Shown in pieces: positions 21,779 to 32,209 of a stretch of 64,000 nucleotides of DNA. This DNA comes from Phragmites australis. Taxonomy: Eukaryota > Streptophyta > Magnoliopsida > Poales > Poaceae. Position 1 is the stretch's first letter; the number at the start of each line of letters is the position of its first letter. Made by a program: the position numbers and the translations under genes. The stretch is from positions 20,310,001 through 20,374,000 of the forward strand of contig NC_084941.1 of assembly GCF_958298935.1 (NCBI RefSeq), read 5' to 3'. The notes below the pieces were generated by a model that did no database searches, was not told the DNA's origin, and worked only from the letters and a program-made list of their open reading frames with translations.

Positions 21779-22191
21779 GGTTTAAGGATGATATTGTTAT
21801 GAACTTGGAGTTAGAATTCAGTCGTGCTTCAAGATTGAGATGCAGCAGATGTGGACTCCTGGGAGCGGCCCTTGGAATCAGTTGTGCTCTGAAGGAGAAT
21901 GACAATTCTTCTTCCTTGCCTTAAAAAACGAATTTCTCTGCTATATACTATCATTCCAGCTGTCATCCAGACAAAGAAGGAATTTTCAATGCTTGCCAAG
22001 TGAAAGAAGCAAAAGCAGATCAGCTTGACACATCAAGCTGCCCTTCTGATCTATGGGTTTTGCTTGGTTCATCGTTAAGTGCATCAGAGAAGGTAGCTGG
22101 TAGCATAGTGAGAAGTGGTGGAACAAAAAAGCGACTTCATTTGGCGATTCTTGGATGGATAACATGTTTGCTATGTTCCATCAAAATCTAA
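21779..22191 (+). pseudogene. Captured host-gene fragment, plant BRCA1/BARD1-like
   Basis: One frame (from about 21786) reads MNLELEFSRASRLRCSRCG, then LLGAALG, which resembles the start of the extended PHD finger in plant BRCA1/BARD1-type proteins (xRCxxCGxKGAALGC). A second frame (about 21939-22191) reads CHPDKEGIFNA, then DQLDTSSCPSDLWVLLGSSL and SASEK, resembling the linker and first strand of a following BRCT domain. The conserved Cys after GAALG is missing, and the two pieces are out of frame and stop-separated, so no protein is expected. Family recognition is from memory of the motif pattern and is tentative. Its location between CACTA subterminal repeats and the transposase suggests transduplication. 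Confidence 0.5.
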
Positions 22192-22199
22192 CTTTATGG

Positions 22200-23575
22200 A
22201 CAACTCTTTTTCATAAGAAATTATTTGATGGATATAAGTCAAATTTGATCTGCAAGTACATAAAATAACGAACAAAAATGGGTAGAAAAACATGAGACTT
22301 GCTATAGTGTCATGATATGATACGTAGAGGCTGAGATAAAAAATTGAGAAGGTTTCGCAAAAGTTGTCACGTACGATGCTTAGAAACCGAAGCATCTCCG
22401 AGGAAGAATCGTGGTTTCGAGAGGGAACGGATCAGGTTTGAAGCCGAAGTAACGTTTGAATCGTCGTTTGACCTAAACTTTTTCTACACTCAACATACAA
22501 CATAGCATATTCGATGTTAAAATTTGGCATTTTTCTAGATCCGTTTGCTATTTTTAATTCATTAAGTGCATTTCTAGGCTTTTAATGGATATAAGTCAAA
22601 TTTGATCTGCAAGTACATAAAATAATGAACAAAAATGGGTAGAAAAATCATATTCATGTTGTTGAGTCTATTTCTAGGCCTTACCCAAGAAATGAAAAGA
22701 AATTTGAAACATCTGGGCGGCAACACTCGACCAGCAACATGTAGCTTATTGGTTTTTTAATTCTAAAAAAAGCAAACGAAGTCAGAAAAACATAAGACTT
22801 GCCATAATACGTTGAGGCTGTGATAAAAAGTTGAGAAGGTTTCGCAAAAGTTGTCACGTACGATGCTTAGAAACCGAAACATCTCCGAGGAAGAATCATG
22901 GTTTCGAGTGGGAATGGATCAGGTTTGAACCTGAAGTGACGTTTGAATCGTCGTTTGACCTTGAAACTTTTTCTACACTCAACATACAATATAGCATATT
23001 CGATGTTAAAATTTGGCATTTTTCTGGGTCCGTTCGCTATTTCTAATTCATTAAGTGCATTTCTAGGCTTTTAATGGATATAAGTCAAATTTGATCTGCA
23101 AGTACATGAAATAATGATCAAAAATGGGTAGAAAAATCATATTCATGTTGTTGAGTCTATTTTTAGGCCTTACCCAAGAAATGAAAAGAAATTTGAAACA
23201 TCTGGGCGGCAACACTCGACCAGCAACATGTAGCTTATTGGTTTTTTTAATTTAAAAAACAAACGAAGTCCGAAAAACATGAGACTTGCCATAGTGTCAT
23301 GATATGATACGTAGAGGATGAGATAAAAAATTGAGAAGGTTTCGCAAAAGTTGTCACGTACGATGCTTAGAAACCGAAGCATCTCCGAGGAAGAATTGTG
23401 GTTTCGAGAGGGAACGGATCAGGTTTGAAGCCGAAGTGACGTTTGAATCGTCGTTTGACCTTAAAACTTTTTCTACACTCAACATACAACATAACATATT
23501 CGATGTTAAAATTTGGTATTTTTCTGGGTCCGTTTGCTATTTTTAATTCATTAAGTGTATATGTAGCTAAAAAAA
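22200..23575. repeat. ~490-bp tandem repeat array
   Basis: Nearly three copies. The ACTTGCCATAGTGTCATG-type landmark recurs at about 22293, 22796 and 23283 (spacing about 500 and 487 bp). Each unit holds GTTGTCACGTACGATGCTTAG, CTCCGAGGAAGAAT, TTTGAATCGTCGTTTGACC, CTTTTAATGGATATAAGTC and CATCTGGGCGGCAACACTCG. Copies are highly similar. The first half of the unit is the sequence folded back at 1-377. Confidence 0.9.
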
Positions 23576-23584
23576 AAATTTCAG

Positions 23585-24130
23585 GTGTTTGCCGAGTGTT
23601 CTTGCTTTCACACTCGGCAAAGTTGACACTCGGCAATTTACCGAATATAGGGTTTCCCCACCCCGCGCGTAAGGACAGATCGAAAACTATCCCGCGCGCG
23701 ACTCCCCTCCTGCCGTCGCCGCCTCGGCCCGCCCCCACCCCCCCTCCGCCGCCGCCTCGGCCCGCCGCCGCCGCCACCGCCAGCGCCCCCGCGCCCCTCC
23801 ACCGCCAGTGCCCCCGCGCCCCTGCCGCCTCGGCCCGCCGCCGCCGCCACCGCCAGCGCCCCCGCGCCCCTCCACCGCCAGTGCCCCCGCGCCCCTGCCG
23901 CCTCGGCCCGCCGCCGCCGCGCCCCTGCGGGCCGCCGCCGTCTCGGCCCGCGCCCCTCCGCCGCCAGCGCCGCCGCCCCCCCTCCTCCTCCGCCGCCACC
24001 TCGGCCCGCAGCCGCCGCCGTCACGCGCTGCCCAACGCCGCCTCCCCCGCACCGGCCAGCGCCACCCCGCGCCGCCCCCCTCCGACGCCCGGGTACAAGG
24101 TACCGCCACACGCCATGCGCCGTTGAAGCC
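23585..24130. repeat. Internal CCGAGTG cluster and GC-rich leader with 72-bp duplication
   Basis: TTTGCCGAGTG / CACTCGGCAAA pairs at 23588-23640 are followed by about 480 bp of CCGCC/CGCCCC-rich sequence. Within it a ~72-bp unit (CCGCCACCGCCAGCGCCCCC ... CCTGCCGCCTCGGCCC) is duplicated in tandem at about 23765-23836 and 23837-23908. Long open frames on both strands here are composition artefacts. The arrangement copies that at 643-1075. Confidence 0.8.
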
Positions 24131-24170
24131 ATGTGCTCCTCCCTCCTCCGGCCACCCCCCTCCTCCGGAC

Positions 24171-24778
24171 AGTATTGCTATGAGGACTTCATATGTGACT
24201 CATGTCATTGTGAGCATGTGTTGCTGGTAGCACATGAAGTAGATCATATGGAGTCCTCATGGCAATACTATCTGGGGAATGGGTTATGAAAGTTGATTCA
24301 TATTTCAGTCTGGGTTGTCCTCTAATTAGTCTTTAGATGGTTGTATCATCCATATTTGTCATGCCTGTGTTGTTGTGTTGTTATGCCAGTTTTGCTATTT
24401 ATTACAAAGGAGGTGCCGCCAAAATTTTGAATTTTGGCTAATTTAGGCTTTAGGATGTGCATGTCGCGTAACCTATGCGTCTCCCGTTTGAAAGAGTTAT
24501 GGTTATAAATATGCAAGTCTTTGCATATCTATAACCGTAACTGTTTCGAGTTGTCCACATTTTTTGGACAGCCCGAGGATGTGTAGATTGGGTTCGTTTC
24601 AGTGCTCTACTCCAATCCGAGACAGAGTTTCGGCAACGTCTCCCCGTTGTTCTCCGGATACATATTCTCTTGGCTTGTTACCGAGGCGTGTATTTGGAGA
24701 ACAGCGGGGAGGTGCTGCCGAAATTCTGTCTCGGATCGGAGTAGAGCATGGAAACGGACCAATCTACACATCGTCGGG
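24171..24778 (+). repeat. Three consecutive hairpins in the transposase leader
   Basis: Hairpin 1: 24171-24196 with 24245-24269 (AGTATTGCTATGAGGACTTC and its near-complement). Hairpin 2: 24495-24516 with 24521-24542, arms of 22 bp with 2 mismatches and a 4-nt loop. Hairpin 3: 24572 to about 24665 with about 24690-24778, arms of about 90 bp, most mismatches being transitions that G-U pairs could tolerate in RNA. All lie between the GC-rich block and the transposase start codon at 24954. Confidence 0.85.
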
Positions 24779-24953
24779 TGGGATTAGGACCTATCTTTAC
24801 CTATTAGATAGTTTGATGCATGCCGATTCCCTCTTTTGGTAAAACACAAATATTTGATGGAAATATTTAATTGTATAGGTAGATGAAATTGATTTTTATA
24901 TTACTTGCTGAATAAAAAATATTATATGTGTATGTTTCCCAATATGTTAGAGG

Positions 24954-25745
24954 ATGGATGATCGTGAGTGGATGTACACTGGCCGCTCTAGTCAGGGTTT
25001 TTTGACCGATGAATGGATCCAGAAGACCGATGCATTCTTGGAATTAGCATTTGCTAGGCCTAAGGGACCTCGTGGAACTTGGTGCCCCTGCAGTATTTGT
25101 GCAAACGCGCGTCAACAAACAAAGGAGGTCATGGGTCAACACCTTTGTAAGAATGGGTTTATGCCACACTATACCCGGTGGACCTACCATGGTGAGTCCG
25201 AACGTGCCAGAGAGGAGGTGGTGCGTCAACGCACCAACGACTATGATGTCAGGGTCGGAGACATGCTAGATGACTTTCATGACGCGCATTTTAATGAAGC
25301 ACGTATGGAGGAAGTGCCGGAGTCAACCACAAAGGCCTTTTATGATATGTTGTCTACGGCGCAGCAACCCCTTCACGGGCATTCCAAGGTTTCTCAACTG
25401 GATGCCATCGGACGCCTAATGGCTATCAAGTCCCAGTTTAGCTGCAGCCGAGAAACCTTCGATGCAATGCTGACAGTTGTTGGTAGCCTTCTCCCGGAAG
25501 GTCACATTCTGCCAAAGAGCATGTACGAGTCGAAGAAAGTCCTCCGTGCACTTAAGATGCCATATGAGCAGATACATGCTTGTCCAAAGGGATGCATCTT
25601 ATTTAGGAAAGAACACGCGGACGCAAAGTACTATGTGAAGTGCAATTCCTCTAGGTATCTTGAGGTAGACTCTGGTGATGGTCAGAAGAGGCAGCTCGCA
25701 ATCCCCGTGAAGATCCTTCGGTATGTTCCATTCGTATCGAGATGA
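24954..25745 (+). pseudogene. TNP2-type CACTA transposase, N-terminal fragment
   Basis: An open frame of 263 residues starts MDDREWMYTGRSSQGFLTDE, the Transpos_assoc domain, with its Cys/His pattern WCPCSICAN ... MGQHLCKNGFMPHYTRWTYHGE. It continues into the TNP2 linker (LDAIGRLMAIKSQFSCSRE, LLPEGHILPKSMYESKK, IHACPKGCILFRKEH). The conserved CPxC following that point reads KCNSSR. Homology ends at about 25715 and the remaining catalytic two-thirds is absent, replaced by LINE sequence. It is a different subfamily from the transposase at 7124-10418. Confidence 0.9.
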
Positions 25746-25839
25746 CGCGCTGGTGACCGTGGACGATGGACCAACTGCTAGAGCACCCATTCCTGGCGAT
25801 GTCACATGGACTTGAGAAAGAAAAAGGGAACACAACATG

Positions 25840-26195
25840 ATATTTCTTCATAATTCTGCGATGGGTACTTAAAAGACTTGACTACTTTCGCTATAGATTT
25901 TACTAACAAAGCGATAGTCATAAAAAGAATAATCACCTCACGAAATGGAGTGTCATGTGCCAACCTAAAGAATAGGGTAGTTTAGGGATTCAAGACCTCA
26001 ATGTTCAAAATTCTTTCTCTCCTCTGCAATCTGATACGAAATAAATACCTAGGATCGAAACCTTTGTCACAAGTTAAATGGAAACTTGGTGACTCCCTTT
26101 TCTAAGCCGGATTGAGAAAGGTGAAGCGACATTTATTTCATTTTGGAACCTTCAATATTAAAACTCTCAATTCAGGTTCGAGGAGGATTGATTAT
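25840..26195 (+). pseudogene. LINE ORF2 C-terminal fragment
   Basis: Translation of about 25945-26070 gives KWSVMCQPKE-GSLGIQDLN and VQNS, then RNKYLGSKTLSQVKWKLGD. This is the conserved text after the reverse transcriptase of plant LINEs (W--v--PK--GGLGi-dl---N). A stop and frameshifts interrupt it. It is probably a 5'-truncated insertion and breaks CACTA element 3. Confidence 0.7.
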
Positions 26196-26902
26196 GGGCA
26201 AAATACTCAATCGGGGGGGGGGGGGGGGGTGAATGATTAGTGAAGCTAAATTCAAATTTTAATTCACCCTAACAAAATATTCAATTTAATCTTGAAATCA
26301 GTTTGGGGTGGAGTACTATCATATCACTAAAAGTGATGTCTAGAAAGATCCAACCATTGGAATTGCCCTCAAATGTTTACTATAAAATCTAGACAATCAT
26401 GCAAAACTATTCCAATAAGAATTAGGTCAATCAGACCACTGGATCTAAAGATATGAAACAAAGAGAAACTATGATAGACTGTGATGAAATCATAACAAAC
26501 CTAAATATCTCAATAATTATGAAAATTTGACCAACTAAATTTTTAGAGAGCTACCTTGATGCTGTAGGATGATTTTGGATGGATCAAACCAAAGCAAATT
26601 GCAACATAGAGCGGTCCACCAAAAATCACCATGAAACAATGAACACGAAAAAAACTTACAAAATTTGATTTTTATTGCATAGATAGGTTACAAGACGCAT
26701 CTCTAAAGTATCCTTAAAAGTTTCCTAGTAAAACCTTAAAAACTAGACTAGTTTCCTCTAACCTCGCTCTCTATTTTCTGTTATGTCCTCTTGGCTTTGT
26801 TCCCATCTATCAGTATTGTTCGGCGTCGGCACCTATTTATCGGTGACAAACTATCATAGTACCCAACAAACAATCCAGATCAACTCCATCAGCCAATCAA
26901 TT
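26196..26902. other. Poly(G) tract and unassigned, possibly LTR-derived sequence
   Basis: A run of about 18 G residues (26213-26230) leads into GTGAATGATTAGTG. The G-run plus GTGAATTA pattern is also seen near the end of the Sirevirus-like LTR (about 27935), hinting that this is a piece of a related LTR. No partner LTR or coding region supports this. Confidence 0.35.
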
Positions 26903-27767
26903 TCATCGGTCTACTCTGGCTCCTTGGCAGGCCATTCCACCAACTACCTCACAAGTCGCCAACCTGGGCCACACCGGTGAATGGGCCATAGCTCTGCTCC
27001 CACCCAACTGGTGTCTCATGGAGATTGGGTGATCAGTCTTGGCACTGATCTTCGCGATGTTCTTCTCCACTTGTGAGATGAGTTTGATGACTTTGGGATC
27101 CATCTTCATGTGTTAGCATTGAGTTTTGTTGCTTGTGAAAGCAAGATTCTTGGTGTCAGATGAGAAAGAAGTTTCCACCCTCATGTTTATTGTCATCTCA
27201 TGATCGGTGATTTTGCCGAGCACTTGACTTGGAGTCATCTTCTTGATGTCATTGTTGTCGTAAATGATGGAGACTATCAACTTGTACTTTGGAAGAAGAG
27301 TTTGAAGTATTCTTCTCACCACTTGATCATCTTCAATTGGCATCAAACCTAACTCATTGATCTCATTAACAAGAATATTCAAATGAGAATATATGTTAAT
27401 CACTTTTATAGGGTAGTTGCTTGATGTCATTGAACTTAGTAACAAGCACATGATATTTCTCATTACACAAATTCTTTATGCCTTCATGTATTTTAATGAG
27501 ACTATTGTAAATATCATATGCATTGGTGAGAGAATTAACACGATTAAATACATCAACACATATAGATGATAAAATGATACTCTTGGCTAATGCATCTAAT
27601 AGTCTCTCCTTGTTGGTGATGCGAGGTTTCATCCCTTCCTCGGTAACTCTCCAAACATCCAACCCTCGGGCTTGCAAATAACAAGACATTAGAATTTTCC
27701 AACGTGAAAGATTTATGCCATTGAATAGTGGAGCACTATGGGAATCCATCCCATCCCCGGACGTCAC
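26903..27767 (-). pseudogene. Copia gag remnant
   Basis: First piece (27767-27396) reads PLFNGINLSRWKILMSCYLQ, the copia gag/DUF4219-UBN2 opening, with KSIILSSICVDVFNRV. After a frameshift a second piece (about 27440-27113) continues SHLNILVNEINELGLMPIED, then DQVVRRILQTLLPKYK, the UBN2 core. Homology fades after about 27050. Confidence 0.8.
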
Positions 27768-27907
27768 AACTCACTAAACGGTGAAACCTAACCGATCACA
27801 ATGAGACTAAGGCTCAAATACCACTTGAATTGACAAAACCTTGTGAAAGGTATGAAGCTCTAACACAAATTAAAGAGCTAGATGTGAGCCCTAGCTCTAA
27901 TACCAAT

Positions 27908-29351
27908 TGTGAGGATCGCTGATGTCCTAAGAGAGAGGGTGAATTAGGACACTTAGAAACTATTCGGTTCCAAAGACTTCAAAAGATAAAACTATCTCAA
28001 TTTCTATCTAAATGTGCTTTAGATTTATCTAGTGTGTCTACTCTACTGATCAAAGCGCTTGCAACCTATCTAAGAAGGTAAATTGCAAGTAAGTAAATGC
28101 GGAAACGTAAATAAGGTAGAGAGAGCAAACTCAACACAAGGAGTATTCCATGGTATCGATGGCATAAATATCACCCCTAGTCCACGTTGAAGCTCCACCA
28201 ACGATATACTCCCGGTCGGCACCCTATCATGGCTATTGAGCCACCAAGTCATAAAAACAAGGCCTCAACCTGGATGAGTCGCCAAGCCACCAAGGTAAGA
28301 CCTCACTACAAGCCTCTCTTTCGGTCCCTTGCCGCCGTGATAACTTCGGAGCTTGAGCCACTAGGGAAAGGGTATTCACGCCCCCGTACATGTGTCCTGC
28401 CGCCGCTCCACACCAAGTCGGAGGGTCAACAAGTTGCTGGCAAGTCACAAAGACTCTAAGGTTTTGACGTACCTCTCGATACATGGTTGAATCACTCCTT
28501 GATCCACTCTCTAGATAACAATCACCTGGCAACACTCCCTCTAGGCTTATAAACATTAATCACTCACTAATCTTGTGCTTAATTGTCATAGATGATCACT
28601 TTAAACACTTTGGTGCCTTGGATGTCTTCTTAAGTGTCTCTATGATTCTCTGGACTCTAGCAACCTCAAATGATTGAGTGGAGGGGTATTTATAGCCTCA
28701 AACCTTTCAACTAACTATTTTTTCAACGACTTCAGAACAGCTATTAACACCGGATAATCTGGTGAGAATAATAATACTAACACCAGATCATCCAATGAGC
28801 ACACTCTCACAAACTAGCCGTTAGAACCCCCACTCAAGCCTCTATGAACGCTGGACACTCTGGTGTATAATTCATCTCCATTACCGGACTATCCGGTAAG
28901 TTATCCTGAACCATCTGAGCCTTTTCTTCTTCTCTGTGTAAATTACTCTGGTGTAAGTATTTGGTGCACATCACTTCATTACTGGACTATCCGGTGAGTT
29001 ATCCTGAGCCAACTGAACCAATTTGAAACCCTCTCTGGAAATAATACTCCAGTGTACACAACATCCATCACCGGACCATCCGGTGCCTTGAACTTCATTC
29101 TTCAATACTTGGCACCCTCTCTATGTAAATTAGTCCATTGTTAAGCCTCTGGTGTGTACAACCCATACACCAGACCTTCCGTGTGTTGAACTCCTTTTGT
29201 CCCTTTACACTGTTCATTGTCCGGTGTGTGCAAAACATTGATCACGGACCATCCGGTCAGGCCAATCTTCCTGGAATTTCTCCAATTCAATCAAACTTTG
29301 TCTCGGGTGTGGTGGATTCTTCATATATTGCATTCATGAGACCTACTAACA
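27908..29351 (-). repeat. Sirevirus-like 5' LTR (1,444 bp)
   Basis: Minus-strand ends are TGTTAG and CACA, followed by AT and a TGGTATTAGAGC primer-binding site. Between 28740 and 29260 there are at least seven copies of a palindromic CCGGACTATCCGGT-type motif (for example 28884, 28982, 29072, 29245), typical of Sirevirus LTRs. The GAGAGGGTGAATTAGGACAC segment near 27935 is also typical. The second LTR was not found. Confidence 0.75.
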
Positions 29352-29359
29352 TATATTCT

Positions 29360-30015
29360 TGACAAACATATTGTGCGGCTCATAGCACATGCCAGCCGCG
29401 ACGACGGGTACAAGTCAGCTAGGCTAAAAGTTCCCGCCAACTTGGTGGCCTCTGTAACGTAGCGCATGAAGGCGTTCCGGTCGCTAAACCGATGACCCAT
29501 GATGGTATGCACCCCTGCGTCGTTAGCATACGAGGCGACTAGCTCGCTGAGGTTCACATCCGGAGTTGTCGCAGAGGAGATGGCTTGCACAAGTCGCATC
29601 ACCTCCTCCTCACGGATGGCCCAGAAAGACTGAACACGCTTTGCACTTAGAAGCTCAACCATGCAGATTTTGCGAAGCTGCCGCCAGTGATCGCCGTACG
29701 GGGCTAGCACAATGTCATCGCCTTGTTTTCTTATGATCTTGACTGTTGTGGTCTGTGGCCTTGAGGCGAGGAAGGCATCATTGGTCTTCATGACCTCCTC
29801 GGCCGCCTCACGGGAGGAGGCAACAATGACAGAAGCTCGCCGAACTCAAGGAACATTAGAGGGCCATGGCGCCGCGACAGTTCGCGTAGAACACGATGCG
29901 GTTGTGCGCGGAGCATGTGGTGGAGGCTGCTGATTACCGGGAGCTTCCGGGGCCCCGGTGGGAGACCTAGGCCATCGTAACGGGAGCCAACGGAAGTTGT
30001 TTGAGATTTTATGAG
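29360..30015 (-). pseudogene. Cytochrome P450 5'-half pseudogene (CYP71-like)
   Basis: Minus-strand translation gives PPGPRKLPVISSLHHM, then RRHGPLMFLEFGEL, a frame change, VIVASSREAAEEVMKTND, FLASRPQ, APYGDHWRQLRKICMVELLS, AKRVQSF and EVMRLV, ending at SLADLYPSSRLA. These are the proline-rich hinge, the C-helix WRQLRK box and the start of the F-G region of CYP71-clan P450s. The N-terminal membrane anchor is frame-broken. The I-helix, ExxR and heme-binding Cys regions are absent because homology stops at the Sirevirus-like LTR. It is non-functional; the original substrate is unknown. Confidence 0.9.
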
Positions 30016-30048
30016 GTAAAGTAGAGGGATAAGAGCGAGGATGCAGTA

Positions 30049-30192
30049 AACTAGAGGCTACCCACAAGACCACGTCTAATATTCACAAAGTCAAGTGATA
30101 TTTGCTCGTATGCGGTAACAAAGACTCAAACTCAAAACCTCACAGCCTATACGTACGCATGAGCCATCTAACCATCCGGCTATTGTCCGTTC
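30049..30192 (-). mobile_element. tRNA-derived SINE with 14-bp target duplication
   Basis: The 144-bp insertion is flanked by exact direct repeats GCGAGGATGCAGTA (30035-30048 and 30193-30206). On the minus strand it has an A-box-like ATAGCCGGATGGTTAGATGG (30183-30164) and a B-box-like GAGTTTGAGTC (30134-30124), as in tRNA-derived SINEs. A second copy lies at 31360-31536. Confidence 0.75.
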
Positions 30193-30914
30193 GCGAGGAT
30201 GCAGTAGAAGACAGATGTGCTACCCATGGCTTGGGAATTTCGCTAGAACGAGTGGGTTCCAAAACGTCAATGCCTGTGCATATATATAGAGTAATGCTAC
30301 GTCCAAGGTGGTTAATTTACTTGGACTTTCTTGTCGCATCCAAACAGAAATAGGAGTAGATACAGCGCTGGGTACGGATATTTCTGTCACAGTCCACAGC
30401 GGCCTGGCTGTTGTGTAGATTATCCGAACATCATTAAAAATGTGGCAAGAAGGTTTGGTTATGTTAGCAGCTCCAAGTGTCCATTTACCTAGCGCTATGC
30501 CTTTTCTACAAGGTCCCCCTCACGCCTCTCGTAAATCTGTTAGTACTCTCTGATGAAGGACCATGTTTGTCCGCTTAACCCCTGATCTATCGCCCACATT
30601 AAGGTATACAGTACATAAGCGTAATACGCTGTAATATCCAAAAACTTTCGAAGAACTTGAAAGGTGTACTAATGTATTTTATGACATACTAATTCAACAG
30701 TACTATTGATAATTTTCTATGTATGAATGACTAATACTTCTGTTCTCTAAAGAGCAGATATATTTGACCAGGAAATTTTGCATGTGCATGCTGCACGTAC
30801 ATCAGAAAAATATATGTTGTGCATTCGGTGTACAATCCAAAAATTAATGAAGACTAACAGTGAACCGTACTGATATATGTTGTACTACCATATTTTTAGT
30901 ATAGATTTTCAAAT

Positions 30915-31051
30915 CCTCAATACCAAACTCAACTAGTACAAAAATTATTTTGGAGACATCCAAGATGCCTTTCGATAGGGCTCTCAATACCAAACTCAAC
31001 TAGTACAAAAATTATTTTGGAGACATCCAAGATGCCTTTCGATAGGGCTCA
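30915..31051. repeat. 67-bp tandem duplication
   Basis: Two identical copies of the 67-bp unit that starts TCAATACCAAACTCAACTAG and ends GATAGGGCTC. Confidence 0.95.
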
Positions 31052-31149
31052 AATGACAAACCACTTAAACAGGTCTATACAGTTTCGGATCATCTGTAGA
31101 AATAAATTTTCATAATCGGATATTTATAACAGACGCCTATGCAAATAGT

Positions 31150-32190
31150 ATTACACCAAAACACCTCATCAGTGCCGATTCAAAATCGTCATCAGTAACA
31201 GGTTTTAAACCGATACTGATTACTCGGCACTGATAGTCATTTACTATCAGTACCGGGTATGGAACCAGCACTGAAAATCACTATCAATGCCGGTTGAAGC
31301 TACCAACCGGTACTGATAGTCGGTCGCGATTCAACGTTTTTCAACCGAAAAAAGATTTAATTTTTTTTTCGTGACCAGAGACACTCGACTAGAGGCTGCC
31401 CAAAAGACCACACCCAATATTCGCAAAGTCACGTGATATTCGCTCGCATGCGGCAATAAAGACTCGAACTCAAGACCTCACAGCCTGTGCATACGCATAA
31501 CCCCTCTAACCATCTCGGCTATCGCTGTTCGTAAGTATAGTAGCAAAATGAATCCTTTTGATATCTTCTGACTGAACGTTTGAATAGCTATTTGGATATC
31601 TCAAATAAAAAAGTGATCAACTATAAAGTTATAGATCTCGTCGAGAGCTACAATTTTCATATAACATTTTTCTCCATCCAACTTCGTGTGAAAAAGTTAT
31701 GAATTTTTTAATGTGAGCTGTCATCGACCACTGCTGCAACTTTATTATAATTATTTGGGCATTTAAATAACCTCAAATTAAAAAATTTTCAACTACAAAG
31801 TTGTAGATCTCATCGATAGCTATAATTTTCATATAATGTGTTCCCCATCTGACTTTGTGTGAAAAAGTTATGAATTTTTTAAGATGAACTGTGACAGTAA
31901 CAATTATCAGTGACGGTTCATAATTAGAACCAACACTGATACTGATTATCAGTGCCGATTCGTGGCTAGAATTGGGACTAATATATCAATGCCGGTTCGT
32001 GTCTAGAACCGGCACTGATACAGTCACTATCAGTGCCGGTTCGTGGCTGGAACCGGTATTGATAGTGACTATCAGTGCCGATTCATATCTTCTCAGCTGT
32101 TGTTCACGCACGGGAGTTTAAGAACCGGCACTAATACATCTTCCGTGCTGATTTTACTGTCAAATTGGCACTATGGATACTATATATATG
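31150..32190. mobile_element. Non-autonomous CACTA-like repeat element
   Basis: Many CAGTGCCGGTTC / GAACCGGCACTGATA motifs in both orientations occur at 31160-31320 and 31900-32150, enclosing sequence related to the ~430-bp units at 1.9-3.2 kb. The ends ACACCAAAACACC (about 31153) and GGTGTTCTATAGTAG (about 32200) may be weak terminal inverted repeats. No coding capacity. Confidence 0.55.
31360..31536 (-). mobile_element. tRNA-derived SINE, second copy
   Basis: Minus strand: A-box-like TAGCCGAGATGGTTAGAGG (31520-31502), B box GAGTTCGAGTC (31471-31461), and a poly(A) tail (T10 at about 31360-31369 on the plus strand). Its sequence matches the copy at 30049-30192 throughout. It sits inside the CACTA-like element. 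Confidence 0.7.
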
Positions 32191-32209
32191 GTGTTCTATA
32201 GTAGTATGG

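Larger units (their letters stand above)
21321..25745 (+). mobile_element. CACTA element 3, left part, with captured gene fragment
   Basis: It begins CACTACCGGAAA at 21321, precisely where homology between duplication copies A and B ends, with TAT before it as likely target site. In order it contains subterminal TGCCGAGTGCC repeats, a host-gene-like fragment (21779-22191), ~490-bp tandem repeats (22200-23575), an internal subterminal motif cluster, a GC-rich leader, hairpins, and the N-terminal part of a TNP2-type transposase. The right terminus was not found. The sequence after 25745 is replaced by a LINE fragment. Confidence 0.8.
26903..29351 (-). mobile_element. Ty1-copia (Sirevirus-like) element, 5' part
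   Basis: Minus strand order: 5' LTR (29351 to 27908), primer-binding site TTGGTATTAGAGC at about 27907-27895, then gag (about 27767-26903). Integrase, RT and RNase H are missing, so only the 5' part remains. The LTR starts TGTTAGTAGG right where a P450 pseudogene stops, so the element probably inserted into that gene. Confidence 0.7.

Noticed and set aside
23443..24230. Large Pro/Ala/Gly-rich frames on both strands
   Set aside because: Composition artefact of the CCG-rich leader of the CACTA element.
26213..26230. Poly(G) run considered as a regulatory G-quadruplex
   Set aside because: It sits in LTR-like sequence where G-runs are common, with no gene nearby; length may also be an assembly artefact.
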